NCBI GenBank assembly: GCA_021372575.1
Contig: JAJFUE010000210.1
Location: forward strand, 1 to 41,485
Source of the DNA: a bacterium
GTDB taxonomy: Bacteria > Sumerlaeota > Sumerlaeia > MVZB01
Direction of reading: 5' to 3'
DNA length: 41,485 bases
Below the pieces are notes generated by a model. That model was not told the DNA's origin and made no database searches. It saw nothing but the letters and a program-made list of their open reading frames with translations. Of this stretch, positions 8,595-16,550 are shown in pieces (position 1 is the first letter of the stretch; each line of letters opens with the position of its first letter). The position numbers and the translations under genes are program-made.

Positions 8595-9467
8595 TTACTT
8601 TGCGCGGAGCTTCGCCGTGAGCGCCTGGTTATACATGGCGAGGCCCTTGGCGAACGCGAGCGCGATCAGGCCCGCCACGAACAGGGACCCGCCCGAGGCA
8701 TGCAGGTGCTCGAACCATTGGGTGTAAAAGTGGATGCCGGCAAAGACCGCGGCCATGTTGACCATGGCGCGCCGGTTGTACCTGACGCCGAACGCGATCA
8801 TCCACGCCAGCGCAATTGCCCAAACGATCGAAAAGAAGATCTCGCCGCCGAATTGCCCGCCGCTCAATGTCTTGAGCCAGTCGTCGCCCCACAGCGAGCC
8901 GACCCAGAAGGCGAGGTTGACAAACAGCAGGCTGGCGCGGGCGTAGATGATGAGCAGCCGCTCGCGATCGGCGGTAAGGCGCGCCGACCATTTGTTCGCC
9001 AACGCGCCGACGGCCGCAAACACGGCGATCGTCAGAAGCGGCCGGCTCACCTCCATCCAATACGAGGCGTGCGCATACCACGTGCTCGAGCCGAGGGCCA
9101 TGAACAACACGACCGCGCTCAGCCCGGCAAGGAATCCCGATTTCGCGCGGAAGGCCGCCGCAAGCAAGAGCGCCGACACGATCGCCTTGCCATAGACCGT
9201 TCCGAGCACAAACCTCAGAACGGGATCGATGATCGCGGCGACTTTTTCGATGAGCGCGCGGAATTCGGGGATCTTGAGCAGGTTTTCGAAAAACGGAACG
9301 AGGAGCAGAATCCCGCCGAGCGCCACGCCGAGCACGCCCAGCACGATCACGATCCGGTAGGCCAGCTTCGAAGTGCCCTGCTTCGAAAGCGCCTTGAGCC
9401 GCTCGGCTTCCTCGGGCGTGATCTTTCCGGACTCGACAAGTTCCTTGAGATCCAGCGTGACCTTCAT
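8595..9467 (-). CDS. polytopic membrane protein, DUF2157-like
   Basis: A 290-aa inner-membrane protein. The first 30 residues form a soluble helical segment (LDLKELVESGKITPEEAERLKAL), typical of the N-terminus of DUF2157-type proteins. About eight hydrophobic helices follow (for example IVIVLGVLGVALGGILLLV and AIVSALLLAAAFRAKSGFLA). It ends with the basic tail TAKLRAK. Function unknown. It lies 32 bp downstream of higA on the same strand and just before the decayed acetyltransferase, so it might be co-transcribed with higBA. This need not mean a shared role. Confidence 0.7.
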   Translation of the reverse strand: MKVTLDLKELVESGKITPEEAERLKALSKQGTSKLAYRIVIVLGVLGVALGGILLLVPFFENLLKIPEFRALIEKVAAIIDPVLRFVLGTVYGKAIVSALLLAAAFRAKSGFLAGLSAVVLFMALGSSTWYAHASYWMEVSRPLLTIAVFAAVGALANKWSARLTADRERLLIIYARASLLFVNLAFWVGSLWGDDWLKTLSGGQFGGEIFFSIVWAIALAWMIAFGVRYNRRAMVNMAAVFAGIHFYTQWFEHLHASGGSLFVAGLIALAFAKGLAMYNQALTAKLRAK

Positions 9468-9499
9468 CGGCGCCGCCTTGCGATCAATTTGAAAAGTCG

Positions 9500-9913
9500 C
9501 TAAATGAAAAAACCCGGATCAATCGAGAAATGTTCCGCCAGTCGTCGAATGTGCGTCTTTGAGGGTTCGCGCTCACCGCGAAGCAATTTGTTCCCCAGTG
9601 CGCGATTCCCCAGCAGCCTTCCGAGATCCGACGCGTTCATTCCCGCGGCCTCGGTCAATGCCTTGAGGCGGGCGTGGACGGTGGGCAATTCGCGGATCGG
9701 ATGATGTTCATCCTCATAACGCTCGATCAGCATCGCAAGCACTTCGAGATAATCCGCGCGATCGCGGCTCATCCGCCCGCTGTCGGCTTCCATTTCGAGC
9801 TTCTCGGCCAAATCCACCGCCGCATCCAGTTCTCCATCGCTGCGGATCGGACGCAACGCCGGCAAAATCCGCCTCTTCATGCCTGAATAAGTATGCGACT
9901 GAATATGCGGCAT
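9500..9913 (-). CDS. higA: HigA-type antitoxin (HTH, XRE family)
   Basis: A 137-aa antitoxin. The N-terminal half (GELDAAVDLAEKLEM...EVLAMLIERYEDEHHPI) matches the toxin-binding helical region of E. coli-type HigA. The C-terminal half is the helix-turn-helix (TEAAGMNASDLGRLLGNRALGNKLLRGEREPS), ending HFSIDPGFFI. It binds the toxin and represses its own operon. The ATG overlaps the toxin stop as TAATG, the usual translational coupling. A TTG 18 bp upstream inside higB is an unlikely alternative. Confidence 0.88.
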   Translation of the reverse strand: MPHIQSHTYSGMKRRILPALRPIRSDGELDAAVDLAEKLEMEADSGRMSRDRADYLEVLAMLIERYEDEHHPIRELPTVHARLKALTEAAGMNASDLGRLLGNRALGNKLLRGEREPSKTHIRRLAEHFSIDPGFFI

Positions 9914-10221
9914 TATAATACTTCCTTCCAATTTCCCCGGTCATACTCCGCATGGGATAGCATGTCCAGGACATAGGCGCGGCCCCGATTGTAGTGCAGG
10001 GCCACGAGCAGCCGAGATTTATTCCCGGCAATATTAAAGACCGTCACTGTCCGGCCGCTCTTGACCACAACTGCATCAGCCGACGGGTAAATCTTTCTCA
10101 CGTCCGCCAGCGATTTCCATGAGGCGGCCTTCACAATCGCGTGCCACCCTTCAAGCGACGAGCGCGTGGCCGGGTATTTGCGGCAATATTCATTCAGCCG
10201 TTTGCGAGTAAGGATTCGCAC
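9913..10221 (-). CDS. higB: HigB-type mRNA interferase toxin
   Basis: A 102-aa toxin of the HigB_toxin family (toxin-first order). It has the expected blocks: KRLNEYCRKYPATRSSLEGWH, then SWKSLADVRKIYPSADAV, FNIAGNKSRLLVALHY and MLSHAEYDRGNW, which align with the same blocks in E. coli HigB. It should cleave mRNA on the ribosome. The start is GTG with AGGAGGG about 5 nt upstream. A perfect inverted repeat lies 13 bp upstream of the start. Confidence 0.88.
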   Translation of the reverse strand: MRILTRKRLNEYCRKYPATRSSLEGWHAIVKAASWKSLADVRKIYPSADAVVVKSGRTVTVFNIAGNKSRLLVALHYNRGRAYVLDMLSHAEYDRGNWKEVL

Positions 10222-10233
10222 GCGCCCTCCTTT

Positions 10234-10250
10234 GAATACTAATTGTATTC
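10234..10250 (-). promoter_or_regulatory. probable HigA operator
   Basis: Perfect inverted repeat GAATAC-TAATT-GTATTC, 13 bp upstream of the higB start codon and next to its ribosome-binding site. Toxin-first higBA operons are self-repressed by HigA at such palindromes. The assignment rests on position and symmetry only. Confidence 0.55.
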
Positions 10251-10303
10251 GCCGCTCCAGCAGAACGCAAACGGCAAATCGGTTCTGGACAACAAAACAA
10301 AAC

Positions 10304-11998
10304 TTACTTCGCCAGGGGCGAGACCTGGATCTGGTCGAGGCGGGCGCGCCAGCCGAACTCGAGGGCGCGGATCTTCTCGGCCGTCATCGGCTCTTTGCGC
10401 GGTCGCACGACGATGCGCGGGCGGCCGGTGTCATACGCGATATCGACGTTGGGCTGGTAGGTCCACCAGTAGGCGTCGGGCGGGGTCCGGCTGTGCGCCA
10501 TGGCGCGGATCTTTCCCGGCCGCAGCGGCGTGCGCGCGACCACGTAATCGTTGAGCCCGAGCACGTCGATGATATTGACGTTCGGCAGGCCCCATGCCGC
10601 AACCCCCACCGTCACCTCCTGGCGCACCGGGAAGCCGTCGCGCGGCGTCTTGAGGCCCTCGTCGCGCGTCGGGTACAGCCGCAGCTGGTCAAGCCAGAAC
10701 TCCTTGTGCTCCTGGTGCCGGATGCAGATCGAGTGGAAGATCAGGACCTTCTGCTCGTGGTCGAAGAGCTTCGAATACCAGTGTATCCAGGCCGGCCACG
10801 CCGGGGTGATCGGCATGGCCATCGTGAGCGTCTGCTTGCGTGTCTGGATGTCCTTCGTCAAAAAGTAATGCGTCCACGGCACCGGCAGCGAAAGCGCGAT
10901 GAACAGGATGCACGCCGCGACGGCCGTGGCAAGCTTCGCTCCCATCCGGTCCAGCATCCAGACGAACCCGATGAAGACGAGCGGGAGGAACTGGCAATAG
11001 ACGCGCCACTCGAAGTGGTCGCCGCCGATCATGATCGTGTAATAGAAGAACTGGCCGAACAGCGTGCCGATGGCCATGACGAGCAGGCCGTGGCGTTTCG
11101 CGAACGCCCACCAGTCGATCGGGCCGCGCTTGCGCCGCCAAGCAGCGAGCGCACCGACGCCGATCAGGAGCGGGAACCAGAGGGCGTATTCCATCGCGAA
11201 CGTCAGGAAGTAGCGCAGCCCCATCTGCGGCCACGGGCCGGTGTATTTGGCGTAATAGGTGTTGGGCAGCCACTCGCCGTAGAACCACAGGCGCCAGCCT
11301 TCGTGGGCGGCGGGGATGACGAGCGGCAACACGCCCCACAGGACGACCTTGCGCCGCGTGTGGCGGTCGGTTTGCAGGAATGCCAGCCACGCGATCATCA
11401 CGATCGTGGCCGCCGTGAACAACAGGCCGTCGGGGCGGCTGAGCGTCATGAACGCCGTGAGCAGGCTGCCCATGCCGGCCCGCCACTGGGGCGACTTGAA
11501 GAACACCCACGCATAAACCCACGCGATGAGGAAGAAGTCGAACATGGCGGTCTCGAGGCCGGAACTGCTCCACGTGAGGAACGTGCGGTTGAGCAGAAGG
11601 AAAATCATCAGGAACGCGACGAACGCCACGCGCGCCCGCCCGAGCCGCCCGCCCCAGCTCATGTTCATGACCATGCGCGCGCAGACCAGGAGGGTCGCGA
11701 ACGAGAAACCGAGCGAGATCCAGTTGGCGCTGTCGGGGGGCTCGACGCCAAACAGGCGCCACACGCCGTCCAGAATGACGACCCACAGGAAGCTCGTGTA
11801 GCCCTCGACGGGCAGAAACGGCGGCGCGTTCCAGACGTAGCCATACCCTAAAATGCTGTTGCTGATGTAGCGGAACGAGATGTAGGCGTCGTCGGTCAGG
11901 AACCAGAACAGCCGCCAGCCGAAATACAGCCCCACCGCGGCCGCGGCCATCACGAGGGTGAAAAGAATGCGCTCTCGATGGTTGCCGGGATGAGTCAT
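10304..11998 (-). CDS. GT-C fold membrane glycosyltransferase (arabinofuranosyltransferase-like)
   Basis: A 564-aa integral membrane protein with about ten helices and a soluble C-terminal domain. The first helix ends in the GT-C acid motif (LTDDAYISFRY, D36/D37), followed by the sequence WNAPPFLPVEGYTSFLW, GLETAMF, RPDGLLF and GGDHFEWR, a set seen in AftB-like and related polyprenyl-phosphate-sugar transferases. The active site would face the periplasm and use a lipid-linked sugar donor. The C-terminal part (about 420-564) with IDVLGLNDYVVAR is typical of this family. It is monocistronic and divergent from nothing close upstream. The sugar and acceptor cannot be inferred. Confidence 0.8.
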   Translation of the reverse strand: MTHPGNHRERILFTLVMAAAAVGLYFGWRLFWFLTDDAYISFRYISNSILGYGYVWNAPPFLPVEGYTSFLWVVILDGVWRLFGVEPPDSANWISLGFSFATLLVCARMVMNMSWGGRLGRARVAFVAFLMIFLLLNRTFLTWSSSGLETAMFDFFLIAWVYAWVFFKSPQWRAGMGSLLTAFMTLSRPDGLLFTAATIVMIAWLAFLQTDRHTRRKVVLWGVLPLVIPAAHEGWRLWFYGEWLPNTYYAKYTGPWPQMGLRYFLTFAMEYALWFPLLIGVGALAAWRRKRGPIDWWAFAKRHGLLVMAIGTLFGQFFYYTIMIGGDHFEWRVYCQFLPLVFIGFVWMLDRMGAKLATAVAACILFIALSLPVPWTHYFLTKDIQTRKQTLTMAMPITPAWPAWIHWYSKLFDHEQKVLIFHSICIRHQEHKEFWLDQLRLYPTRDEGLKTPRDGFPVRQEVTVGVAAWGLPNVNIIDVLGLNDYVVARTPLRPGKIRAMAHSRTPPDAYWWTYQPNVDIAYDTGRPRIVVRPRKEPMTAEKIRALEFGWRARLDQIQVSPLAK

Positions 11999-12127
11999 GG
12001 CAGAAGGGTCAACACCTGGAATCCGGTGCCCGCGGCGATGCCGCGGGCTTGCGGATTGATCATATTGAGGCGGGGCGGGGGTTGTGAAGGGAAAACGGGG
12101 GGAGGAACGGCATGGTCCGAAGAGGGC

Positions 12128-12180
12128 GTTAGCATTTGTGGGCTAAAGCCGGGAGACGAGAAGCCGGCTAAAGCCGGCTC
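12128..12180. repeat. GGCTAAAGCC hairpin cluster
   Basis: Two small hairpins with TAAA loops, GGCTAAAGCC at about 12140-12149 and the perfect AGCCGGC-TAAA-GCCGGCT just after (12162-12179). They share the loop and GC-rich arms of the three-hairpin element 25 bp downstream, so this region looks like a cluster of related elements. The rest of the 389-bp gap 11999-12388 holds no gene. Confidence 0.6.
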
Positions 12181-12204
12181 AAAATCAATAAGAATTGGCA
12201 GAAA

Positions 12205-12296
12205 ACCACCAACTGAAGCCGGTGGCAACCCGTTCAGCCCGCTAAAGCGGGCATGGGTTCGGATTCGTTTGGTCCTGGCTATGCCAGGTTAGGATT
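12205..12296. repeat. three-hairpin intergenic repeat, copy B
   Basis: Second copy of the element at 42-133. The core from CTGAAGCCGGTGGCAACC through CCAGGTTAGGATT matches with substitutions. The left arm of the first stem is altered, but a shorter CCACC/GGTGG pairing remains. In the third stem CTGGC-TAC-GCCAG becomes CTGGC-TAT-GCCAG, a loop change only. Confidence 0.8.
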
Positions 12297-12388
12297 CCAG
12301 CCTTCGCCAAGGCTTCGACTGGCAAGCCGAGCGCGAAAAATGGTTGACGAGGGGCCGGACCCACATTGGTTTACAGGTGGATTGACAT

Positions 12389-13192
12389 CTACCGCGCGGC
12401 CGGGGCGGCTTCCAGCAGGAACTGGCGGCTGTAGCGGGTGAACGCCGACGGCACGCGCTGGATGCCGGTGCGGTCGTAAAGGCGCAGTACAAGGTCCTTC
12501 TCCGTGATGATCCGCGGGGCGGCCTCGGGGGTCAGGTTGGCGGAGCGAACCTGATAATTCTGGCTGAGGCGATAGCCCGGGTAGAGCTTTTCGATCCCCT
12601 TTTCGTAGCTCATCGGGGCATCGACGGGCTCGGCCAGCGGGAACGCGAACTTGCTCGGGACGCTTTCGGCCAGGACGGCGCCGAACTCGCGCTTGAGGTC
12701 GTCGAGGCGCATCTGGGCGAGGCGGGGCAGGTCGCCGCGGGCGCGGTCGAGCCAGGCCTGCGTGAGGCGGCGCACCTCGCGGTCGAACTGGCGGCCGTGG
12801 CGCTCGGGCCGCATCTGGGCGTCGAAATCCTCGCTGATGTGATAGAGCTCGTGGATCAGCGTCGGCAGCGGGTTGCGGTCGAGCAGCCGGGGGAGGCGCA
12901 GCAGGATCAGGTAATTGATGTCGCGGCCGGCGAGCCTGACGCGCGGGCTGCGGAACTGGAACCAGCGGCTGACGGCGAAGACGGAGCGCGAGCCCGGCCG
13001 GCACCAGATCGAGAACGTCGGCGGCTGCGAGCGGATCATGCCGTAGCAGATGGCGAGGTTGCCCCAGTTGCCGCCGGTGCACCGCGCGGTGGCCACGACC
13101 CCGATGCGCTCGGGGTCGATGTGGCGCAACTCGCGCACGCGGCGCGGCACGTCATCGATAATCTGCTGGACCAGATCGGTATAGAGCAGCAT
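12389..13192 (-). CDS. putative zinc metallopeptidase (HExxH)
   Basis: A 267-aa soluble protein with HELYH at residues 114-118 inside LPTLIHELYHISEDFD and a further conserved-looking His at 132 (RPERHGRQFD). This HExxH plus downstream His layout is that of many zinc metallopeptidase-like proteins. It has no signal peptide or membrane helix. An N-terminal segment with GVVATARCTGGNWGNLAICYGM, and then RVRLAGRDINYLILLRLPR before the motif, look like a conserved strand core. I do not recognise the exact family. It lies 3 bp after acyP and lacks a good ribosome-binding site, so its translation is probably coupled to acyP. Confidence 0.65.
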   Translation of the reverse strand: MLLYTDLVQQIIDDVPRRVRELRHIDPERIGVVATARCTGGNWGNLAICYGMIRSQPPTFSIWCRPGSRSVFAVSRWFQFRSPRVRLAGRDINYLILLRLPRLLDRNPLPTLIHELYHISEDFDAQMRPERHGRQFDREVRRLTQAWLDRARGDLPRLAQMRLDDLKREFGAVLAESVPSKFAFPLAEPVDAPMSYEKGIEKLYPGYRLSQNYQVRSANLTPEAAPRIITEKDLVLRLYDRTGIQRVPSAFTRYSRQFLLEAAPAAR

Positions 13193-13195
13193 GAA

Positions 13196-13519
13196 TCACG
13201 GCCTGATATAGAATTCGCCGGCCGGCTCGACCGGCACGTTCCAATTCGTTTTGACGGCATCGACGCGCGCGAACGCCGGCCCGCGTTCCAGTGCGTCGAT
13301 CAGCTGCTGAAGGGCGTCACGCCCGCCGACGGCATAGACCTCGACGTCGCCCTCCTCGGTGTTGCGCGTCCAGCCGCCGAGCTCCAATTTGTTGGCCTGG
13401 CGGACGACAAAATAACGGAATCCGACTCCCTGAACCCGGCCCCTGACCATGGCGTGAACGGCCGCCTGCCCCCCTGCGGGAGGCCCGGTCGGCTGCGGGT
13501 TTTCCGGCGAACGGCTCAT
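13196..13519 (-). CDS. acyP: acylphosphatase
   Basis: A 107-aa protein with the complete acylphosphatase signature: VRGRVQGVGFRYFV, with catalytic Arg35, and GGWTRNTEEGDVEVYAVG, with catalytic Asn53. It hydrolyses acyl-phosphates such as 1,3-bisphosphoglycerate or carbamoyl phosphate. A Pro/Gly-rich N-terminal tail of about 20 residues is longer than usual; the ATG at 13450 would give a minimal protein, but GAGG lies 9 nt before the ATG at 13519. It is the first gene of a pair with the metallopeptidase. Confidence 0.9.
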   Translation of the reverse strand: MSRSPENPQPTGPPAGGQAAVHAMVRGRVQGVGFRYFVVRQANKLELGGWTRNTEEGDVEVYAVGGRDALQQLIDALERGPAFARVDAVKTNWNVPVEPAGEFYIRP

Positions 13520-13663
13520 TCAGCAGAGCCTCGCGAGGACGTGGAGCCGGGGCAAAAAGGGCGCGAACCCCATTGGCGCGCAACTGCTTGGGGGCGTTAT
13601 AAGAAACTCCGCGAAGTCTTGCAACAGGCAAATTGAGGGGAAAGGCGAAAAAAAATTAAAATC

Positions 13664-13696
13664 AAGGACCAAAAGGACCAAAGGGACCAAAAGGAC
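13664..13696. repeat. AAGGACCAA short tandem repeat
   Basis: Four imperfect units of 8-10 bp (AAGGACCAA, AAGGACCA, AAGGGACCAA, AAGGAC) in the intergenic gap 13520-13798. The rest of the gap is AT-rich around 13650 and contains no gene I can support. Confidence 0.75.
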
Positions 13697-13798
13697 GGGA
13701 TAATGAACCTGATGCTTAGGATTTATCCTTTTTGTTTTGCTTGTTTTGCTCGTTCAGGCGGGCGCGGGTCATGCGAAACGCTTCCTTTGGGTCATTTG

Positions 13799-14917
13799 CT
13801 AATCGAAATCCGAATCCCCGCCGGTTTGCGGGTGTTTCAGGGCGTCGGCGCGGAAATGCAGAATCTCTTCGCGCAAGGGCGCATCCTTGGCGAGGTATTC
13901 ATTCAGGAGACCATCGATGTCGGCGCCGGGGGTTTGGGCGAGGAGCCTTAGCGAGGTGTCGTCGAGCGGGAGCAGGAGCGTGGAGCCGAGCTTTTTGTTG
14001 CCGTCGCGGATCTGGGCTTCGCGGCCGAGAACGGCGCGGACGCAGGCGGCGCGCGACGGGCCGGGGCGCTTGAGCACGAAGCGCAGGATGTTGTAATCCC
14101 AGTTGAGATATCCCAGCACGGGGCCGCGCGGGTCGGTGCGGTCCTCGATGTAGAGCGCCAGCGTGCGGCTGACGGCGCGGTCGTCGCCCGACAGCGCGAC
14201 GATCTTCACCAGGGAGCGCGTGAGGTCGTTGAGCTCGTAGGGGCCGGAGGACATGCCGTTGCGATTGCGGCGATATTGAATCTCCAGCGCATCGACCAGG
14301 TCGGCGTTCGTGAACGCGGGCCGCGGCGGCGCGCTCAGTTCCTCCAGCGCCATGTGGGCCTCGATCGGCGCGCCGCTTTTCAGGATGTCCAGCCGGGCGC
14401 GATTTCTGGCGGGGTCCGGCGGGCGGGTCATCTGGTTGTAAATCGCCTGCACGTGCTCCCAGGCACGCTCGGGGGTGACGGGATGGAAGTGGGGCGCCAG
14501 CCGGACGACCCGTTTGTCGCCCGCGCCGTCAATCGGAAAGATCCCCCAGATCCCGGAGATGTCATTGCGCCAATACCGGCCGCCCTTGCGCTTGAGGCAG
14601 GCGATCAGCTCGCGGCCGACGTTGAAGTATTTGATTTCCGGGTCGGCCCAGTTGACGAACGTGACGGTGGTCTCGTCGAGTTTGGGGACGCTGTTCAGGA
14701 CGCGGAGCTTGATCTCCAATGTACGGATGACATGCCCCTGGCTGTTGAGGCCGTGGGTCTCGCCGGGCACGATCCGGATCGCCTCGATGATGCCATAGAC
14801 GGTGACGTCGGCGGTTTTCATGAGGTCGGGCAGGGGAACGCATTTCGGTTGCGGAGGCGCCGCGGCCACGGCTGGAAGAGAGAGGAGGACAAAAAGGAAT
14901 AACGCGAATGGGCGCAT
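13799..14917 (-). CDS. secreted protein of unknown function
   Basis: A 372-aa exported protein. MRPFALFLFVLLSLPAVAAA is a classical signal peptide, and for this reason the ATG at 14917 is preferred to the one at 14953. The N-terminal domain (about 25-150) starts with CVPLPDLMKTADVTVYGII, continues with strands LEIKLRVLNSV and TTVTFVNW, and ends with FNVGRELIACLKRKGGRYW. This pattern resembles the OB/netrin-like beta barrels of secreted proteins that begin with a Cys. The C-terminal half is helical (IEAHMALEELSAPPRPAF, and so on) and could be HEAT-like. I do not recognise a family. It stands alone. Confidence 0.7.
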   Translation of the reverse strand: MRPFALFLFVLLSLPAVAAAPPQPKCVPLPDLMKTADVTVYGIIEAIRIVPGETHGLNSQGHVIRTLEIKLRVLNSVPKLDETTVTFVNWADPEIKYFNVGRELIACLKRKGGRYWRNDISGIWGIFPIDGAGDKRVVRLAPHFHPVTPERAWEHVQAIYNQMTRPPDPARNRARLDILKSGAPIEAHMALEELSAPPRPAFTNADLVDALEIQYRRNRNGMSSGPYELNDLTRSLVKIVALSGDDRAVSRTLALYIEDRTDPRGPVLGYLNWDYNILRFVLKRPGPSRAACVRAVLGREAQIRDGNKKLGSTLLLPLDDTSLRLLAQTPGADIDGLLNEYLAKDAPLREEILHFRADALKHPQTGGDSDFD

Positions 14918-15000
14918 CGCCAAAACCTCAAAGGCGGTGAGGGGCCGGGTCATAGACCCGACCTACCCCTCCGCTTCGTTACCGGTGGGAATCATAACGA

Positions 15001-15045
15001 AATGAAAAGAAAAGAGCAAAAGCGCCGTGGGGGCTTTTGCTCTTT
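15001..15045 (-). terminator. intrinsic terminator of argG
   Basis: Perfect 13-bp stem AAAGAGCAAAAGC/GCTTTTGCTCTTT (15011-15023 and 15033-15045) with a 9-nt loop. On the minus strand it is followed by TCTTTTCATT. It lies about 80 bp after the argG stop; a hexamer repeat sits between the two. Confidence 0.8.
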
Positions 15046-15058
15046 GGGAATGGGGGAT

Positions 15059-15102
15059 CGATTACGATTACGATTACGAGCACGAGCACGAGCACGAACG
15101 AA
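15059..15102 (+). repeat. compound hexamer repeat, copy 3
   Basis: The clearest copy: CGATTA three times, directly followed by CGAGCA three times, then CGAACG and AATGCCCGTG. It lies just downstream of the argG stop codon. If read as protein it would give alternating Asp-Tyr and Glu-His, but it sits in no supported gene. Confidence 0.9.
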
Positions 15103-15125
15103 TGCCCGTGATCGGACCCTTGCGA

Positions 15126-16373
15126 TTAACCTTCGCGCATGCTGCTTTCGCGGGCGATGACCGGGGCGCCCTGGACGGCGGCGCGGGCGCGGAGGCGCAG
15201 GCCGTTCAGGCGGATGAACCCGCCGGCATCGGCCTGGTTGTAGGCGCCGTGGTCGGCTTCCATGCTGGCGACGTCGGCCTGGTAGAGCGACAGCGGCGAC
15301 TTGCGGCCGGCCGTGATGAGGTTGCCCTTGTAGAGCTTGAGGCGCACGGTGCCGCTGACGGTCTTCTGGCTTTCGCTGATGAGGGCCTGCAGGGCCTCGC
15401 GCTCGGGGGCGTACCAGAATCCGTTGTAGATCATTTCGGCGTAGCGCGGGATGAGGCCGTCGCGCAGGTGCATCGTCTCGCGGTCCATGGTGAGCGACTC
15501 GATCTGCCGGTGCGCGAACTCGAGGATCGTGCCGCCGGGGGTCTCATAGACGCCGCGCGACTTCATGCCGACGAAGCGGTTCTCGACCATATCGACGCGG
15601 CCGACGCCGTGCTTGCCGCCGAGCTTGTTCAGGGCCTTCATCATCTGGCCCGGGGTGAGCGGTTTGGCCGAGGCGTCAGCCTCGGTCTTGAGCGCGACGG
15701 CGTTGCCCTTCTCGAACTCGATCTCGATGTATTCGGGCTTGTCCGGGGCCTTTTCGGGCGAGACGGACAGGACGAACATCGACTCGTCGGGCTCGGACCA
15801 CGGATCCTCGAGGACGCCCGCCTCGAAGCTGATGTGGAGCAGGTTGCGGTCGCTGGAGTAGGGTTTGGCGATGACGCTCTTGACGTTGATGCCGTGTTCC
15901 TTGGCGAAGGCGATGAGGTCGGCGCGGCCTTCGAAATTCCACTCGCGCCACGGGGCGATGACCTTGAGCTCGGGAGCCAGCGCGGCGTAGGTCAGCTCGA
16001 AGCGGCACTGGTCGTTGCCCTTGCCGGTTGCGCCGTGAGCGACGGCTTCGGCACCTTCCTTGCGCGCGATCTCGATGTGCGCCTTGGCGATGAGCGGGCG
16101 GGCGATCGATGTGCCCAGGAAATACTGCCCCTCGTAAATCGCGTTGGCCTGGATCATCGGGTAGATGAAGTCGGAGGCGAATTCCTCGACGAGATCGACG
16201 ATGTAGCACTTGCTGGCGCCGGTGGCCTTGGCCTTGCCGGGAACCTCGTCGAGCTCTTCCTCCTGGCCGACGTCGGCGCAGAAGGCGATGACTTCGGCCT
16301 TGTATTGAAGCTGGAGCCACTTGAGGATGACGGACGTATCGAGGCCGCCGGAGTACGCGAGGACGATTTTCAT
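15126..16373 (-). CDS. argG: argininosuccinate synthase
   Basis: A 415-aa cytoplasmic enzyme. It joins citrulline and aspartate with ATP to give argininosuccinate, the penultimate step of arginine synthesis. The N-terminus [20 protein letters not shown] holds the PP-loop; other family blocks are visible, such as [20 protein letters not shown] and IAPWREWNF, and [19 protein letters not shown]. The length is normal for the family. The ATG at 16373 starts directly at the PP-loop strand; an ATG 33 bp upstream would add a tail without homology. No other arg gene is near. It has its own terminator and is bracketed by two oppositely oriented hexamer-repeat copies. Confidence 0.97.
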   Translation of the reverse strand: MKIVLAYSGGLDTSVILKWLQLQYKAEVIAFCADVGQEEELDEVPGKAKATGASKCYIVDLVEEFASDFIYPMIQANAIYEGQYFLGTSIARPLIAKAHIEIARKEGAEAVAHGATGKGNDQCRFELTYAALAPELKVIAPWREWNFEGRADLIAFAKEHGINVKSVIAKPYSSDRNLLHISFEAGVLEDPWSEPDESMFVLSVSPEKAPDKPEYIEIEFEKGNAVALKTEADASAKPLTPGQMMKALNKLGGKHGVGRVDMVENRFVGMKSRGVYETPGGTILEFAHRQIESLTMDRETMHLRDGLIPRYAEMIYNGFWYAPEREALQALISESQKTVSGTVRLKLYKGNLITAGRKSPLSLYQADVASMEADHGAYNQADAGGFIRLNGLRLRARAAVQGAPVIARESSMREG

Positions 16374-16475
16374 GGGGTGTGCCTTTCGTGGGCGGGGCGG
16401 GCGCAAAGCTCCCCGCCAGGGTTAAGAAACCCATATGAGACCGCCAACAACGCCAAAAATCAAGCAGTTTCCCCA

Positions 16476-16505
16476 TTTCGCGCTCGTAATCGTAATCGAT
16501 ACTCA
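16476..16505 (-). repeat. compound hexamer repeat, copy 4 (inverted)
   Basis: On the minus strand this reads CGATTA twice, CGAGCG, then CGAAAT. It is upstream of the argG start and opposite in orientation to the copy after the argG stop. Confidence 0.7.
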
Positions 16506-16517
16506 AGACGGCCGGTT

Positions 16518-16547
16518 GTCCCTCGCTCACGCTCGGGCTACTGCATC
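16518..16547 (-). repeat. 30-bp dispersed repeat, copy 1
   Basis: The minus strand reads GATGCAGTAGCCCGAGCG, TGA and GCGAGGGAC. The second copy is at 27168-27197 on the plus strand and differs only in the few bases between the two conserved blocks. Confidence 0.8.
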
Positions 16548-16550
16548 CAT

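Noticed and set aside
8568-9503. A 311-aa plus-strand frame opposite the polytopic membrane protein
   Set aside because: Its sequence is rich in Arg/Gln/Asp as expected for the reverse of hydrophobic codons, and has no recognisable domain.
10166-11851. A 561-aa plus-strand frame opposite the GT-C gene
   Set aside because: Highly charged shadow with no domain; the minus-strand frame has family motifs and membrane helices.
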